Source: JBHHZM01 sp046758065 (GTDB taxonomy: Bacteria; Pseudomonadota; Alphaproteobacteria; JAAXGF01). Taken from it: 17,767 nt of DNA. The notes beneath the pieces are model-generated. The model was not told where the DNA came from. It did not search any database and worked only from the letters and a program-made list of their open reading frames with translations. The stretch is from contig JBHHZM010000066.1 of assembly GCA_046758065.1 (NCBI GenBank), positions 1 through 17,767 on the forward strand, in the 5' to 3' direction. Made by a program: the position numbers and the translations under genes. This document shows, one piece after another, positions 8,559 through 15,185 of the stretch (within the stretch, counting starts at the first letter, position 1; each line of letters opens with the position of its first letter).

Positions 8559-9896
8559 CTACTTGTCCGGCTGCGCCGCGCGCAGGCGTTCGAGAACCGC
8601 CGGCGTCAGGCGGCCGTCGGCGGCGATGCCCACATCGCGCTGAAAGGCCTTGAGCGCCGTCGCGGTGCGCGGTCCGGGAACGCCGTCGACGGTGCCCGGC
8701 GTATGGCCGAGGCGCGCCAGCGTGTATTGCGCGAAGCGCACGGCCGCCGCATCGGGAAACGGTTCCGGATCGCTCGGCGACCACGCGAACGCGCGACGCT
8801 TGGCCTCGGCGATCTGCGCCTTGTCGAGCGTCGCCGCCAACTCGTCGCGCGCCGGCACCGCCCGCTTGTAGCCGTCGTCGGCCGAGAGCTCGAGCCACTT
8901 GTAGGCCTCGACCGGATCCTTCGGAACGCCGATTCCGCGAGCGGTGGCGAGGCCGAGCGAGAACTGCGCCCGTGCTTCGCCGAGGCGCGCGGCGCGCCGG
9001 TACCAGAGCGCACCCCAGGCCCGGTCGCGTTCGACGCCGCGGGCCTCGCTATAGGCGATGCCCAGGCGGTAATGCGCCTTGGCGTAGCCTTGCGCCGCGG
9101 CCTTGCGGAACCACCCGACCGCGACCGCAGGGTTCTCCTTGACCCCGCGGCCGATGTTGTAGGCAATGCCGAGCCGGTACTGCGCGGCGGCGTCGCCCTG
9201 CTCGGCCGCTTTGCGGAACCATTTCGTGGCACGCTGCGGGTCTTTCTTGACCCCCCGGCCGGTGTTGTAGGCGACGCCGAGCCGGTACTGCGCGGTGGTA
9301 TGGCCCTGCTCGGCGGCCTTGCCGAAGTAGACCGCGGCGCGCGCCGCATCGCGGGAAACGCCGTCGCCGTTCTCGAAGGCGAGACCGAGACGGTATTGCG
9401 CCTCGATATGCCCATTATCGGCCGCCTTTTGATACCAGCTCGCCGCTTTCGCCGGGTCCGTCGCTACGCCGCGCCCGTCCTCGTAGGCGCGACCGAGACG
9501 GTACTGCGCCCTGGCATAGTCCTGCTCCGCCGCCTTGCGGTACAAAAGGACCGCCCTGACCGGGTTTTCGGCGACGCCGTGGCCGCTGTCGTAGGCGACG
9601 CCGAGTTGGTACTGCGCCCGCCGGTAGCCTTGATCGGCAGACTTGCGAAACCACGCCACCGCCTTGACCGGGTCCTTCGCAACTTCGTTCCCGGCGTCGT
9701 AGCGCAGGCCGAGCCGGTACTGCGCCCGGGCGTCGCCGGCCTTGGCGCGCGCTTCGAGCTCGGCGAACGGGACGCTCTCTTCCGCGTCGGACGCAGTGAA
9801 GCCGGGAAGCTTGGGAAGCTCGGGCAGCTCGAACGGCATGTCCGCACAGGCCGCGAGCGCGAAGACGAAAAGAATCGCGAAGAATCCTCGGATCAT
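8559..9896 (-). CDS. Sel1-repeat lipoprotein with C-terminal peptidoglycan-binding domain
   Basis: A predicted 445-aa envelope lipoprotein. The N-terminus MIRGFFAILFVFALAAC has a hydrophobic stretch and an LAAC lipobox with C17 as the lipidated residue. Eight consecutive 36-residue Sel1-like (TPR-related) repeats follow, at about residues 58-345, each starting with a version of AQYRLGxAYxxGRGV. After a linker, about residues 387-435 match a peptidoglycan-binding domain of the PGBD1 type (AQYTLARLGHTPGTVDG, TALKAFQRDVGI). I chose the ATG at 9896 over the one at 9911 because AGGA lies about eight bases before it; the upstream ATG has no ribosome binding site and would bury the signal peptide. 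Sel1 repeats usually mediate protein-protein contacts, so a scaffold tethered between membrane and cell wall is likely. The 3' end lies 118 bases before the efflux operon's regulator on the same strand. Confidence 0.9.
   Translation of the reverse strand: MIRGFFAILFVFALAACADMPFELPELPKLPGFTASDAEESVPFAELEARAKAGDARAQYRLGLRYDAGNEVAKDPVKAVAWFRKSADQGYRRAQYQLGVAYDSGHGVAENPVRAVLLYRKAAEQDYARAQYRLGRAYEDGRGVATDPAKAASWYQKAADNGHIEAQYRLGLAFENGDGVSRDAARAAVYFGKAAEQGHTTAQYRLGVAYNTGRGVKKDPQRATKWFRKAAEQGDAAAQYRLGIAYNIGRGVKENPAVAVGWFRKAAAQGYAKAHYRLGIAYSEARGVERDRAWGALWYRRAARLGEARAQFSLGLATARGIGVPKDPVEAYKWLELSADDGYKRAVPARDELAATLDKAQIAEAKRRAFAWSPSDPEPFPDAAAVRFAQYTLARLGHTPGTVDGVPGPRTATALKAFQRDVGIAADGRLTPAVLERLRAAQPDK
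8862..9725 (-). repeat. Eight tandem 108-bp degenerate coding repeats (Sel1 units)
   Basis: The Sel1 units give a 108-bp periodicity at DNA level. The most constant segment, encoding AQYRLG, recurs every 108 bases (plus-strand GCCGAGCCGGTACTGCGC or close variants around 9170, 9278, 9386 and 9710). Units 1-6 are the most alike; unit 7 (AHYRLG) and unit 8 (AQFSLG) have diverged. Repeat number could change by recombination. Confidence 0.85.
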
Positions 9897-9956
9897 GACG
9901 TTTTCCTGCATGTCGGGGGGCGACGTCCGTTATCGTCCATCGGCCTTTACATTTCT

Positions 9957-10817
9957 TTACTTTTCCCCGCCGCCCGCGTCCCGTGAGGTGCGAACCGCGG
10001 AGACGAAAACGATCTGGCCGATCCGGGGACGCCGGGCGTCGTGCTCGGCGACGAAGGCGTCGAGTTCCCCGGCGGCATCCATCGCGCGCACCCGGGCGAG
10101 CGCCGCCGCGAGTTCGGCCTCTTCGGCGAGCGCCCAGACCGAATCGCCGTCGCGCCACGCCTTGTCGAGCGGGCCGCGGCCGTCGAAATAGGCCGTCCCC
10201 TGGCACACCGCGTCGGCGGGGACGAAACTGCCGCGCCAAACCAGGCCGGCGTCGGCGAGCAGGGCGCGCAGCGCGTCGAGCGGCGCCATGCGGGCGCGCA
10301 TGGCGCGCGCCGCCCCGGGAATGAGCCGGTAATACCAGTAGGCGTCGCGCAACTGCTCCTGCGTGCAGCTATTGACGACGAGTCCGCCGCCCGGCCGCAG
10401 CACCCGGGCGAACTCGGCGAACACCCGGCGATGCGCCGGATAGCCTGCGCCGGCGTCGTCGTCGAGATGATGCAGCACCTGATTGATCATCACGCCGTCG
10501 AAGCTCTCGTCGTCGAACGGCAGATCGGCGATCGAGCCCCGGTGGAAGGCGATCCGCCCCGCCGCCTCTTGCCTCCGAAGCTTCGCCCGCGCCGTCTCCA
10601 GCATGCCGCTGCTCATGTCGAGCGCCGCGACGCGCCCCACCCTGCCGACGATCGTCTCGGAATACGCGCCGGTGCCGCAGCCGGCGTCGAGCACCGCGAG
10701 CGCGCCCAGAGGCTTGTCGAGGCGCGCGAGGCAGCCGAGGATGATCTCGCCGCCGACGGCGACGCGCGTGCGGTCGTAGTGACGGCTGGTCTCATCGTAT
10801 TTCTCGTAAGCGCTCAC
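9957..10817 (-). CDS. Class I SAM-dependent methyltransferase (UbiE/Methyltransf_11 type)
   Basis: A 286-aa soluble methyltransferase. The SAM-binding motif I is VLDAGCGTG at residues 42-50, followed by acidic D67 at the end of the second strand (RVAALDMSSGM). FDGVMINQVLHHLDD matches the post-motif region of UbiE-like enzymes, and RVLRPGGGLVVNS is motif III. The substrate is unknown. The frame stays open far upstream to 12041, but that part lies antisense to the M20 deacylase gene. The GTG at 10817 is preferred because GGAG (10830-10827) lies nine bases before it and homology-like sequence begins there (MSAYEKYDETSRHYD). The gene is divergent from the deacylase operon, and a strong hairpin lies just before its ribosome binding site. 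The stop is 60 bases before the Sel1 lipoprotein start on the same strand. Confidence 0.88.
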   Translation of the reverse strand: MSAYEKYDETSRHYDRTRVAVGGEIILGCLARLDKPLGALAVLDAGCGTGAYSETIVGRVGRVAALDMSSGMLETARAKLRRQEAAGRIAFHRGSIADLPFDDESFDGVMINQVLHHLDDDAGAGYPAHRRVFAEFARVLRPGGGLVVNSCTQEQLRDAYWYYRLIPGAARAMRARMAPLDALRALLADAGLVWRGSFVPADAVCQGTAYFDGRGPLDKAWRDGDSVWALAEEAELAAALARVRAMDAAGELDAFVAEHDARRPRIGQIVFVSAVRTSRDAGGGEK

Positions 10818-10832
10818 CGGTCGGTGCTCCAA

Positions 10833-10877
10833 TGCCAGACGCGCGCGGAACCATGCCGTCGCGCGCGCCGTCTGGCA
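10833..10877. promoter_or_regulatory. Strong inverted repeat / hairpin in the divergent intergenic region
   Basis: TGCCAGAC (10833-10840) pairs exactly with GTCTGGCA (10870-10877). The stem continues with seven more G-C pairs (10841-10847 with 10862-10869, one bulged C at 10868) and closes on a 14-base loop. In the methyltransferase transcript the stem ends two bases before the GGAG ribosome binding site. There is no T tract on either side, so it is not a typical terminator. It could be a 5'-UTR structure or an extended operator. Confidence 0.6.
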
Positions 10878-10964
10878 AGCCCGGCGTCGTTTCGGCGGTG
10901 GCGTGCGCCGGCCGTTAGCTGCTAGACATGAACGGCAAGAAAAAAGGCAGAGGTACGGCCAAGG

Positions 10965-12131
10965 ATGAAAGGCAAGACATTCACGCCGCGCGAAATGATC
11001 GACCGGCTGATCGGCTTCGACACCACCAGCCGCAACTCGAACCTCGCGCTGATCGACTTCGTCGCCGATTACCTCGAGGGCCACGGCGCGCACCCGACCC
11101 TGACCCACGACGACGAGCGCCGCAAGGCCAACCTGTTCGCGACCTTCGGTCCCGAGGGGCCGGGCGGCGTCGTGCTTTCGGGCCACACCGACGTGGTGCC
11201 GGTCGATGGCCAGCCCTGGGAGACCGATCCCTTCGCCGTCGTCGAACGCGACGGGCGGCTCTACGGCCGCGGCACCTCGGACATGAAGAGCTTCCTCGCC
11301 GTTGCGCTCGCGCTGGCGCCCGAGTTCCGGCGCGCCGGGCTCGCGGTGCCGGTCCACCTGGCGCTTTCCTACGACGAGGAGGTCGGCTGCCTTGGCGTCG
11401 ACCGCCTGATCGAGGATCTCGATCGCACCGGGACGCAGCCGGCGATCGTCATCGTCGGCGAACCGTCGAGCATGCGCGTGGTCAACGCCCACAAAGGCAT
11501 CTTCTCGTTCGCCACCACGGTCACCGGCCACGAGGCGCATTCGAGCGCCACCCATATCGGCGTCAACGCGGTGATGATCGCCGCCCGGCTGATCGGCTTC
11601 CTCGCCGACCTCGCCGAGGAAATGAAACAGCGCGGCGATCCGGAATCGGGCTTCACGCCGCCCTATACCACGGTGCACGTCGGCGTCGTCGCAGGCGGCA
11701 CCGCGCTCAACATCATTCCCGGGCGCTGCCTCTTCGAATGGGAATACCGGCTGCTTCCGGGCAGCGACGCCGACGAGATCATCGACCGGTTCGAGGCCTT
11801 CACCGCGAGCCTCGAACCGGAAATGCGCGCCATCGACGCCGACGCCGGGATCGAGACCGAGGCGCGGGCGCGGGTCGCCGGCCTCGAACCCGAGGACGAT
11901 CCGCTCGCCGAGCGCCTGGTCATGGCGCTCACCGGCGACAACCGGGCGGGCAAGGTTTCCTACGGCACCGAGGCGGGCAAGTTCCAGCGCGCCGGCATGT
12001 CGGTGGTGGTCTGCGGTCCGGGCGACATCGCGCAGGCGCACAAGCCCAACGAGTTCATCGAGATCGCGCAGGTCGAGGCCTGTACCGCCTTCATGCGCCG
12101 GCTGATCGCGCGCCTCGGGGAACCGCTGTAA
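10965..12131 (+). CDS. argE: ArgE-like M20-family metallo-deacylase (acetylornithine deacetylase family)
   Basis: A 388-aa cytoplasmic zinc hydrolase of the ArgE/DapE/CPG2 family; ArgE removes the acetyl group from N-acetylornithine. The metal-binding and catalytic signatures are all present: SGHTDVVP with H74 and D76, GRGTSDMK with the bridging D106, YDEEVGCLG with the general base E138 and E139, VGEPS with E166, and a C-terminal QAHKPNEF histidine. A dimerisation domain lies between (about 180-290). The start ATG at 10965 follows AGAGG and AAGG purine runs. It leads a plus-strand cluster containing a PLP enzyme, a methyltransferase and a VOC protein rather than arginine genes, and argF at the right edge faces the other way. 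The enzyme class is certain; the substrate may be another N-acylated amino acid, so the symbol is a family label. Confidence 0.88.
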   Translation: MKGKTFTPREMIDRLIGFDTTSRNSNLALIDFVADYLEGHGAHPTLTHDDERRKANLFATFGPEGPGGVVLSGHTDVVPVDGQPWETDPFAVVERDGRLYGRGTSDMKSFLAVALALAPEFRRAGLAVPVHLALSYDEEVGCLGVDRLIEDLDRTGTQPAIVIVGEPSSMRVVNAHKGIFSFATTVTGHEAHSSATHIGVNAVMIAARLIGFLADLAEEMKQRGDPESGFTPPYTTVHVGVVAGGTALNIIPGRCLFEWEYRLLPGSDADEIIDRFEAFTASLEPEMRAIDADAGIETEARARVAGLEPEDDPLAERLVMALTGDNRAGKVSYGTEAGKFQRAGMSVVVCGPGDIAQAHKPNEFIEIAQVEACTAFMRRLIARLGEPL

Positions 12132-12133
12132 GC

Positions 12134-12199
12134 ATGCCGATCGAGCGTCAAGGCAAACGCCGCCACCCGATCGACCGTATCATCGACAAGGAAGAGTAA
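12134..12199 (+). CDS. Possible 21-residue micro-ORF between the deacylase and PLP enzyme genes
   Basis: Two bases after the deacylase stop, an ATG opens a 22-codon frame ending in TAA at 12197-12199. The peptide is very basic then charged (starts MPIERQGKRR, ends RIIDKEE), and its third codon positions resemble the flanking genes. Its last codons (AAG GAA GAG) also provide the purine-rich ribosome binding site for the next gene at 12208. A GGGGA about 12 bases upstream is a poor Shine-Dalgarno. It may be a real small protein, a coupling leader peptide or chance. Confidence 0.3.
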   Translation: MPIERQGKRRHPIDRIIDKEE

Positions 12200-12207
12200 C
12201 GATTCGC

Positions 12208-13341
12208 ATGTCCACATGGTCCGCCGATTTCGGCCCCCTCGATTCGATCTGGCTCTCGACCGCGCGCCAGGGACCGCTGCCCAGGGTCGCGGCCGACGCC
12301 GCGCGCGAGGCGCTCGACTGGAAGATCGCGCCCCAGCACACCCCCGCCGAAGCCTATGAAGAAGTACCGAAGCGGCTCAAGGCGGCGCTCGGTCGGCTCG
12401 TCAACGTTCCCGGCGAGGAGATCATCCTCGGCGACAGCGCGTCCCATGGCCTGCACATTCTCGGCGAAGGCATCCCCTGGCGCGAGGGCGACGAGGTGCT
12501 GGTGGTCGACGGCGACTTCCCGGCTCCGATCTATTGCTTCCTGCCGTTGCGCCGGCGCGGGGTGACGCTGCGCTTCATCCGGCCGCAAGGCGCCTGTCTC
12601 ATCGCCGCCGACCTCGCCGCCAATCTGTCTCCGGCGACGCGGCTTCTGTCGCTGAGTTGGGTTGATCCCTTTACCGGCCACGCCATCGACGTCGAGGCGA
12701 TCGGCGGGCTTTGCCGCGAGAACGGCGTTCACTTGGCGCTCGACGCCTCGCAGGCGCTGGGAACGCGGCCGCTCGATCTCGCCATGGCGCCGGTCGATGC
12801 GGTCACCTGCTGCGCCCAGAAATGGCTTTGCGGCCCCTACGGCACGGGTTTCGCCTGGATCCGGGCCGAACTGCGCGAAAGCCTCGTCTACGCCCCGACG
12901 TACTGGGCGGCGATGCAGGCCGGCCGCGGCCTCGGCAGCATGCGGCACTACGAGTTGTACGACGACCTCGGCGCCGCCCGCTACGACCTGTTCGGCGCCG
13001 GACACTTCCTCCAGTTCCTGCCCTGGGCGGCGGCGGTCGAGTACCTTCTGGCGCAGGGCATCGCGCGCATCGCCGCCCACAACGACGGCCTCGTCGAACG
13101 CCTCGTCGCCGGTCTCGACCGCGACAAGTACCGGCTGGCGAGCCCGGAAAACGGCGCCGCGCGGTCGACCATCGCGGTCGTCAGCCACCGTGAGGCCGAT
13201 CGCAACGAAGCGATCGGCGCCCGCCTGCGCGCCGCCGGCGTGCACGTTTCGACGCGCGAAGGCAACCTCCGCATCGCGCCGCATTTGTTCAATACCGCCG
13301 CCGACATCGACGCCGCGTTGGCGGTACTCGACACGGCGTGA
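12208..13341 (+). CDS. Class-V-fold PLP-dependent enzyme (cysteine desulfurase / isopenicillin-N-epimerase-like)
   Basis: A 377-aa fold-type I PLP enzyme of aminotransferase class V. The likely Schiff-base lysine is K205 in CCAQKWLCGPYGTGF. D179 in LALDASQALG should bind the pyridine nitrogen, and DSASHGLHIL (about 76-85) fits the phosphate-binding loop. The protein is somewhat shorter than SufS-type desulfurases. I do not see the conserved cysteine-containing active-site loop of desulfurases (no R-x-G-x-H-C motif), so sulfur transfer to SufE/IscU is unlikely. A lyase, epimerase or transaminase acting on a small amino acid derivative is more probable. The ATG at 12208 follows AAGGAAGAG by about 11 bases. 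The methyltransferase start follows 12 bases after the stop, so co-transcription is likely. Confidence 0.85.
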   Translation: MSTWSADFGPLDSIWLSTARQGPLPRVAADAAREALDWKIAPQHTPAEAYEEVPKRLKAALGRLVNVPGEEIILGDSASHGLHILGEGIPWREGDEVLVVDGDFPAPIYCFLPLRRRGVTLRFIRPQGACLIAADLAANLSPATRLLSLSWVDPFTGHAIDVEAIGGLCRENGVHLALDASQALGTRPLDLAMAPVDAVTCCAQKWLCGPYGTGFAWIRAELRESLVYAPTYWAAMQAGRGLGSMRHYELYDDLGAARYDLFGAGHFLQFLPWAAAVEYLLAQGIARIAAHNDGLVERLVAGLDRDKYRLASPENGAARSTIAVVSHREADRNEAIGARLRAAGVHVSTREGNLRIAPHLFNTAADIDAALAVLDTA

Positions 13342-13353
13342 CGGGAGGCGCGC

Positions 13354-14133
13354 GTGACGGCCAGGGACCCCGCCCTCGATTTCTACGACGACCTCGCCGG
13401 GGAATACCACCTGATCCACGCCGACTGGGACGACTCGCTCGCGCGCCAGGCGGCGGCGCTCGACGCCATCATCCGCGCGCGCCTGGGACCCGGAACGCTC
13501 CGCCTGCTCGACTGCTCCTGCGGCATCGGCACCCAGGCGCTCGGCCTCGCCGCGCTCGACTACCGGGTGCACGCCACCGACATCAGTCCCGAGGCGGTCG
13601 CGCGCGCCGGACGCGAGGCCGGCGACCGGGGCCTCGTGCTGAGCTTCGGCGTCGCCGACCTGCGCGAACTCGAAACCCAGGTGGCGGGCGAATTCGACGT
13701 CGTGCTGTCGTGCGACAACGCGCTCGCCCATATGCGAAGCGGCGCGGAAGTCGAGCAGGCGATCGCCAATATGGCGGCCAAGGTCGCGCCCGGCGGACTG
13801 CTGCTCGCCAGCATCCGCGATTACGATGCGCTGGTGCGCGACCGTCCGGTCTTCGCCCCGCCCAGCATTTTCGATGCGCCCACCGGACGGCGCGTCGTGG
13901 TCCAGCTCTGGGACTGGGAACCGGACGGCCGCGGCTACCGCATGACCCTGTTCATCCTGCGTCCCGATCACGGCGGGTGGACGATGAAGCACTACGAGAC
14001 GACGATGCGCGCGGTGCTGCGCGACGAGGTCAGCGCGGCGATCGCGCGCGCCGGGCTCGGCGACGTCGCCTGGCGGATGCCCGGGGCGGACGGCTATTAC
14101 CAGCCGGTCGTCACCGCGCGCAAACCGGACTGA
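13354..14133 (+). CDS. Class I SAM-dependent methyltransferase (glycine/sarcosine N-methyltransferase-like)
   Basis: A 259-aa methyltransferase. Motif I is LLDCSCGIGTQALGLA at residues 51-66, followed by acidic D76 in VHATDISPEAV. The later segments FDVVLSCDNALAH and VAPGGLLLASIRDYD fit motifs II and III. The N-terminal stretch FYDDLAGEYHLIHADWDDS resembles the start of small-substrate N-methyltransferases related to glycine/sarcosine methyltransferases, which suggests but does not prove an amine substrate. The start is GTG at 13354 with a strong GGGAGG six bases before it. It sits tightly between the PLP enzyme gene (12 bases) and the VOC gene (15 bases) in one apparent operon. Confidence 0.87.
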   Translation: MTARDPALDFYDDLAGEYHLIHADWDDSLARQAAALDAIIRARLGPGTLRLLDCSCGIGTQALGLAALDYRVHATDISPEAVARAGREAGDRGLVLSFGVADLRELETQVAGEFDVVLSCDNALAHMRSGAEVEQAIANMAAKVAPGGLLLASIRDYDALVRDRPVFAPPSIFDAPTGRRVVVQLWDWEPDGRGYRMTLFILRPDHGGWTMKHYETTMRAVLRDEVSAAIARAGLGDVAWRMPGADGYYQPVVTARKPD

Positions 14134-14148
14134 GAGAGCGTATCGGCC

Positions 14149-14559
14149 ATGACTTTCGAGATCGTCGGCATCGACCACGTGGTGCTGCGGGTGCGCGATG
14201 TCGCGCGCGCCATCCGCTTCTACTGCGACGTGCTCGGCTGCCGCGAGGAACGCCGGGTCGAGGACATCGGCCTGATCCAGCTTCGCGCCGGGCGCGCGCT
14301 CATCGACCTGGTCGGCATCGACGGCCCGCTGGGCCGCGCCGGCGGCGCCGGACCGGGACGCGAAGGCCGCAATGTCGACCACTTCGCGCTGCGCATCGAA
14401 CCGTTCGACGAAGCCGGCCTGCGCGCGCACCTCGCCGCCCACGGCGTCGCCTGCGGCAAGGTCGAGCGGCGCTACGGCGCCGAAGGCCACGGCCCCTCGC
14501 TCTATATCGAGGATCCCGACGGCAACACCGTCGAGCTCAAGGGACCGGCGGCGGCGTAA
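14149..14559 (+). CDS. VOC-superfamily (glyoxalase/dioxygenase fold) protein
   Basis: A 136-aa single-module pair of beta-alpha-beta-beta-beta units, the usual size for one-chain VOC proteins that dimerise. Candidate metal ligands are H10 (GIDHVVL), H78 (NVDHFAL) and E129 (NTVELKG), the positions used by glyoxalase I, fosfomycin-resistance and extradiol dioxygenase relatives. IEDPDGNTVEL is the family's C-terminal signature. The reaction is unknown; VOC enzymes include isomerases, epimerases, thiol transferases and dioxygenases. It is the last gene of the deacylase-led cluster. A GC-rich inverted repeat overlaps its stop codon. Confidence 0.88.
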   Translation: MTFEIVGIDHVVLRVRDVARAIRFYCDVLGCREERRVEDIGLIQLRAGRALIDLVGIDGPLGRAGGAGPGREGRNVDHFALRIEPFDEAGLRAHLAAHGVACGKVERRYGAEGHGPSLYIEDPDGNTVELKGPAAA

Positions 14560-14578
14560 CGGCGTCGGCTACGCCGCC
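14550..14578 (+). terminator. Weak candidate terminator hairpin at the end of the deacylase-led operon
   Basis: GGCGGCGT (14550-14557) pairs with ACGCCGCC (14571-14578) around a 13-base loop, and the left arm overlaps the VOC stop codon. No T tract follows, so intrinsic termination is doubtful; it may act with Rho or only protect the 3' end. Confidence 0.3.
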
Positions 14579-14632
14579 TGAGCGGGGCCATTCATGCTCA
14601 GGGGCGGGCCGGCTTGACCCCCACCCCAGCCC

Positions 14633-14712
14633 TGTCATTCGCGGGCTTGACCCGCGAATCCATCGCCGTTTCAACGAGTTGCCGGATTACCGGATCAAGT
14701 CCGGCAATGACA
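14633..14712. repeat. Inverted pair of REP-like palindromes (BIME-like element)
   Basis: The element starts TGTCATT and ends AATGACA. The left hairpin has the perfect 8-bp stem TTCGCGGG/CCCGCGAA with loop CTTGA (14638-14658). The right one has the stem TTGCCGGA/TCCGGCAA (14679-14707) enclosing CCGGA-TCAAG-TCCGG. The two loops, CTTGA and TCAAG, are reverse complements, so the units are inverted copies. Sequence of this type is common in dispersed alphaproteobacterial extragenic repeats. It lies between two convergent 3' ends, a usual place for REPs. Confidence 0.8.
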
Positions 14713-14743
14713 TCGATGGTGGATGCGGGTTTATGGATGCGGC

Positions 14744-15181
14744 CTAATCGACTTCCTGAGCCGTAAGAAAAAGTGATTTTTCAAGGGCAAAGAAGAACTG
14801 TTGGTAGGGTTCCGGATCTTCGAGGGGCGTTATGTTGTATTGCGCGTTGGCGCGAACGATCGTCTGCGTCTCGCCACGCGGGCGGGTGGTCACGGTCATG
14901 CGAAGCTGATAACCGTCGAGCTTGGTCGCGCTCACCATTCCCAAAACCGCGTCCGCCTTGTCGATCACGAAACCGAGATCCTGAAGCGTCGCGATCGCGG
15001 TCCGCAAAACCATCGTGCGATCCGTGGTCTCGAAGACGCGGCTCTGGATTTGTCGCAACTGAAGCTGATTCGCGCTCGTTGCCAGCACCTGTTTGCGGGA
15101 GTCCGTCTGACATGCGGAGAGCGCGAGCGCGGCACTTAGAACCGTTACGGACAGGAGCGCGTGCAGACCACCGTTTCGCAT
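14744..15181 (-). CDS. Small lipoprotein of unknown function, paralogue of the preceding gene
   Basis: A 145-aa predicted lipoprotein. The signal peptide ends in the LSAC lipobox with C24. The mature part has no domain I can name. It shares with the product of 15719-15186 the segments RQ-I/M-Q-S/T-RVFET, LQDLGF and, near the C-terminus, EDPEPYQQFF followed by AQE. The ATG at 15181 lies five bases after the neighbour's stop codon region, and its AGGAG ribosome binding site lies within that gene, so the two are co-transcribed and probably coupled. It is the last gene of a lipoprotein run and converges on the VOC gene across the REP pair. An outer-membrane location is likely because the residue after the cysteine is Gln, not Asp. 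Confidence 0.78.
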   Translation of the reverse strand: MRNGGLHALLSVTVLSAALALSACQTDSRKQVLATSANQLQLRQIQSRVFETTDRTMVLRTAIATLQDLGFVIDKADAVLGMVSATKLDGYQLRMTVTTRPRGETQTIVRANAQYNITPLEDPEPYQQFFFALEKSLFLTAQEVD

Positions 15182-15185
15182 CGGA

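Noticed and set aside
8862..9725. Regular 108-bp repeats considered as a CRISPR-like or satellite array
   Set aside because: There are no constant direct repeats separated by unique spacers; the periodicity is fully explained by in-frame 36-residue Sel1 units.
10818..12041. N-terminal extension of the methyltransferase frame back to an ATG at 12041 (694 aa in total)
   Set aside because: This part lies wholly antisense to the M20 deacylase, whose catalytic motifs are intact. The methyltransferase similarity begins at the GTG at 10817, which has its own ribosome binding site.
10928..12199. 423-codon plus-strand frame overlapping the deacylase
   Set aside because: It is a shifted frame of a gene with complete M20 motifs, and the translation is Arg-rich without a recognisable domain. 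Only its last 22 codons, beyond the deacylase stop, were kept as a possible micro-ORF.
12208..13341. Calling the class-V PLP gene sufS/iscS or egtE
   Set aside because: No desulfurase cysteine loop is visible, and neither Suf/Isc nor ergothioneine genes (EgtB, EgtD) are in the window.
12148..14490. 780-codon open frame on the minus strand
   Set aside because: It runs antisense through the PLP enzyme, methyltransferase and VOC genes. Long antisense open frames are expected in GC-rich DNA with strong third-position bias, and the translation is low-complexity Arg/Ala/Asp-rich without motifs.
13338..14747. 469-codon plus-strand frame across the methyltransferase, VOC gene and REP region
   Set aside because: It is a shadow frame. 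Its tail, with GLDPRIH, is the usual spurious translation of alphaproteobacterial REP-like repeats.
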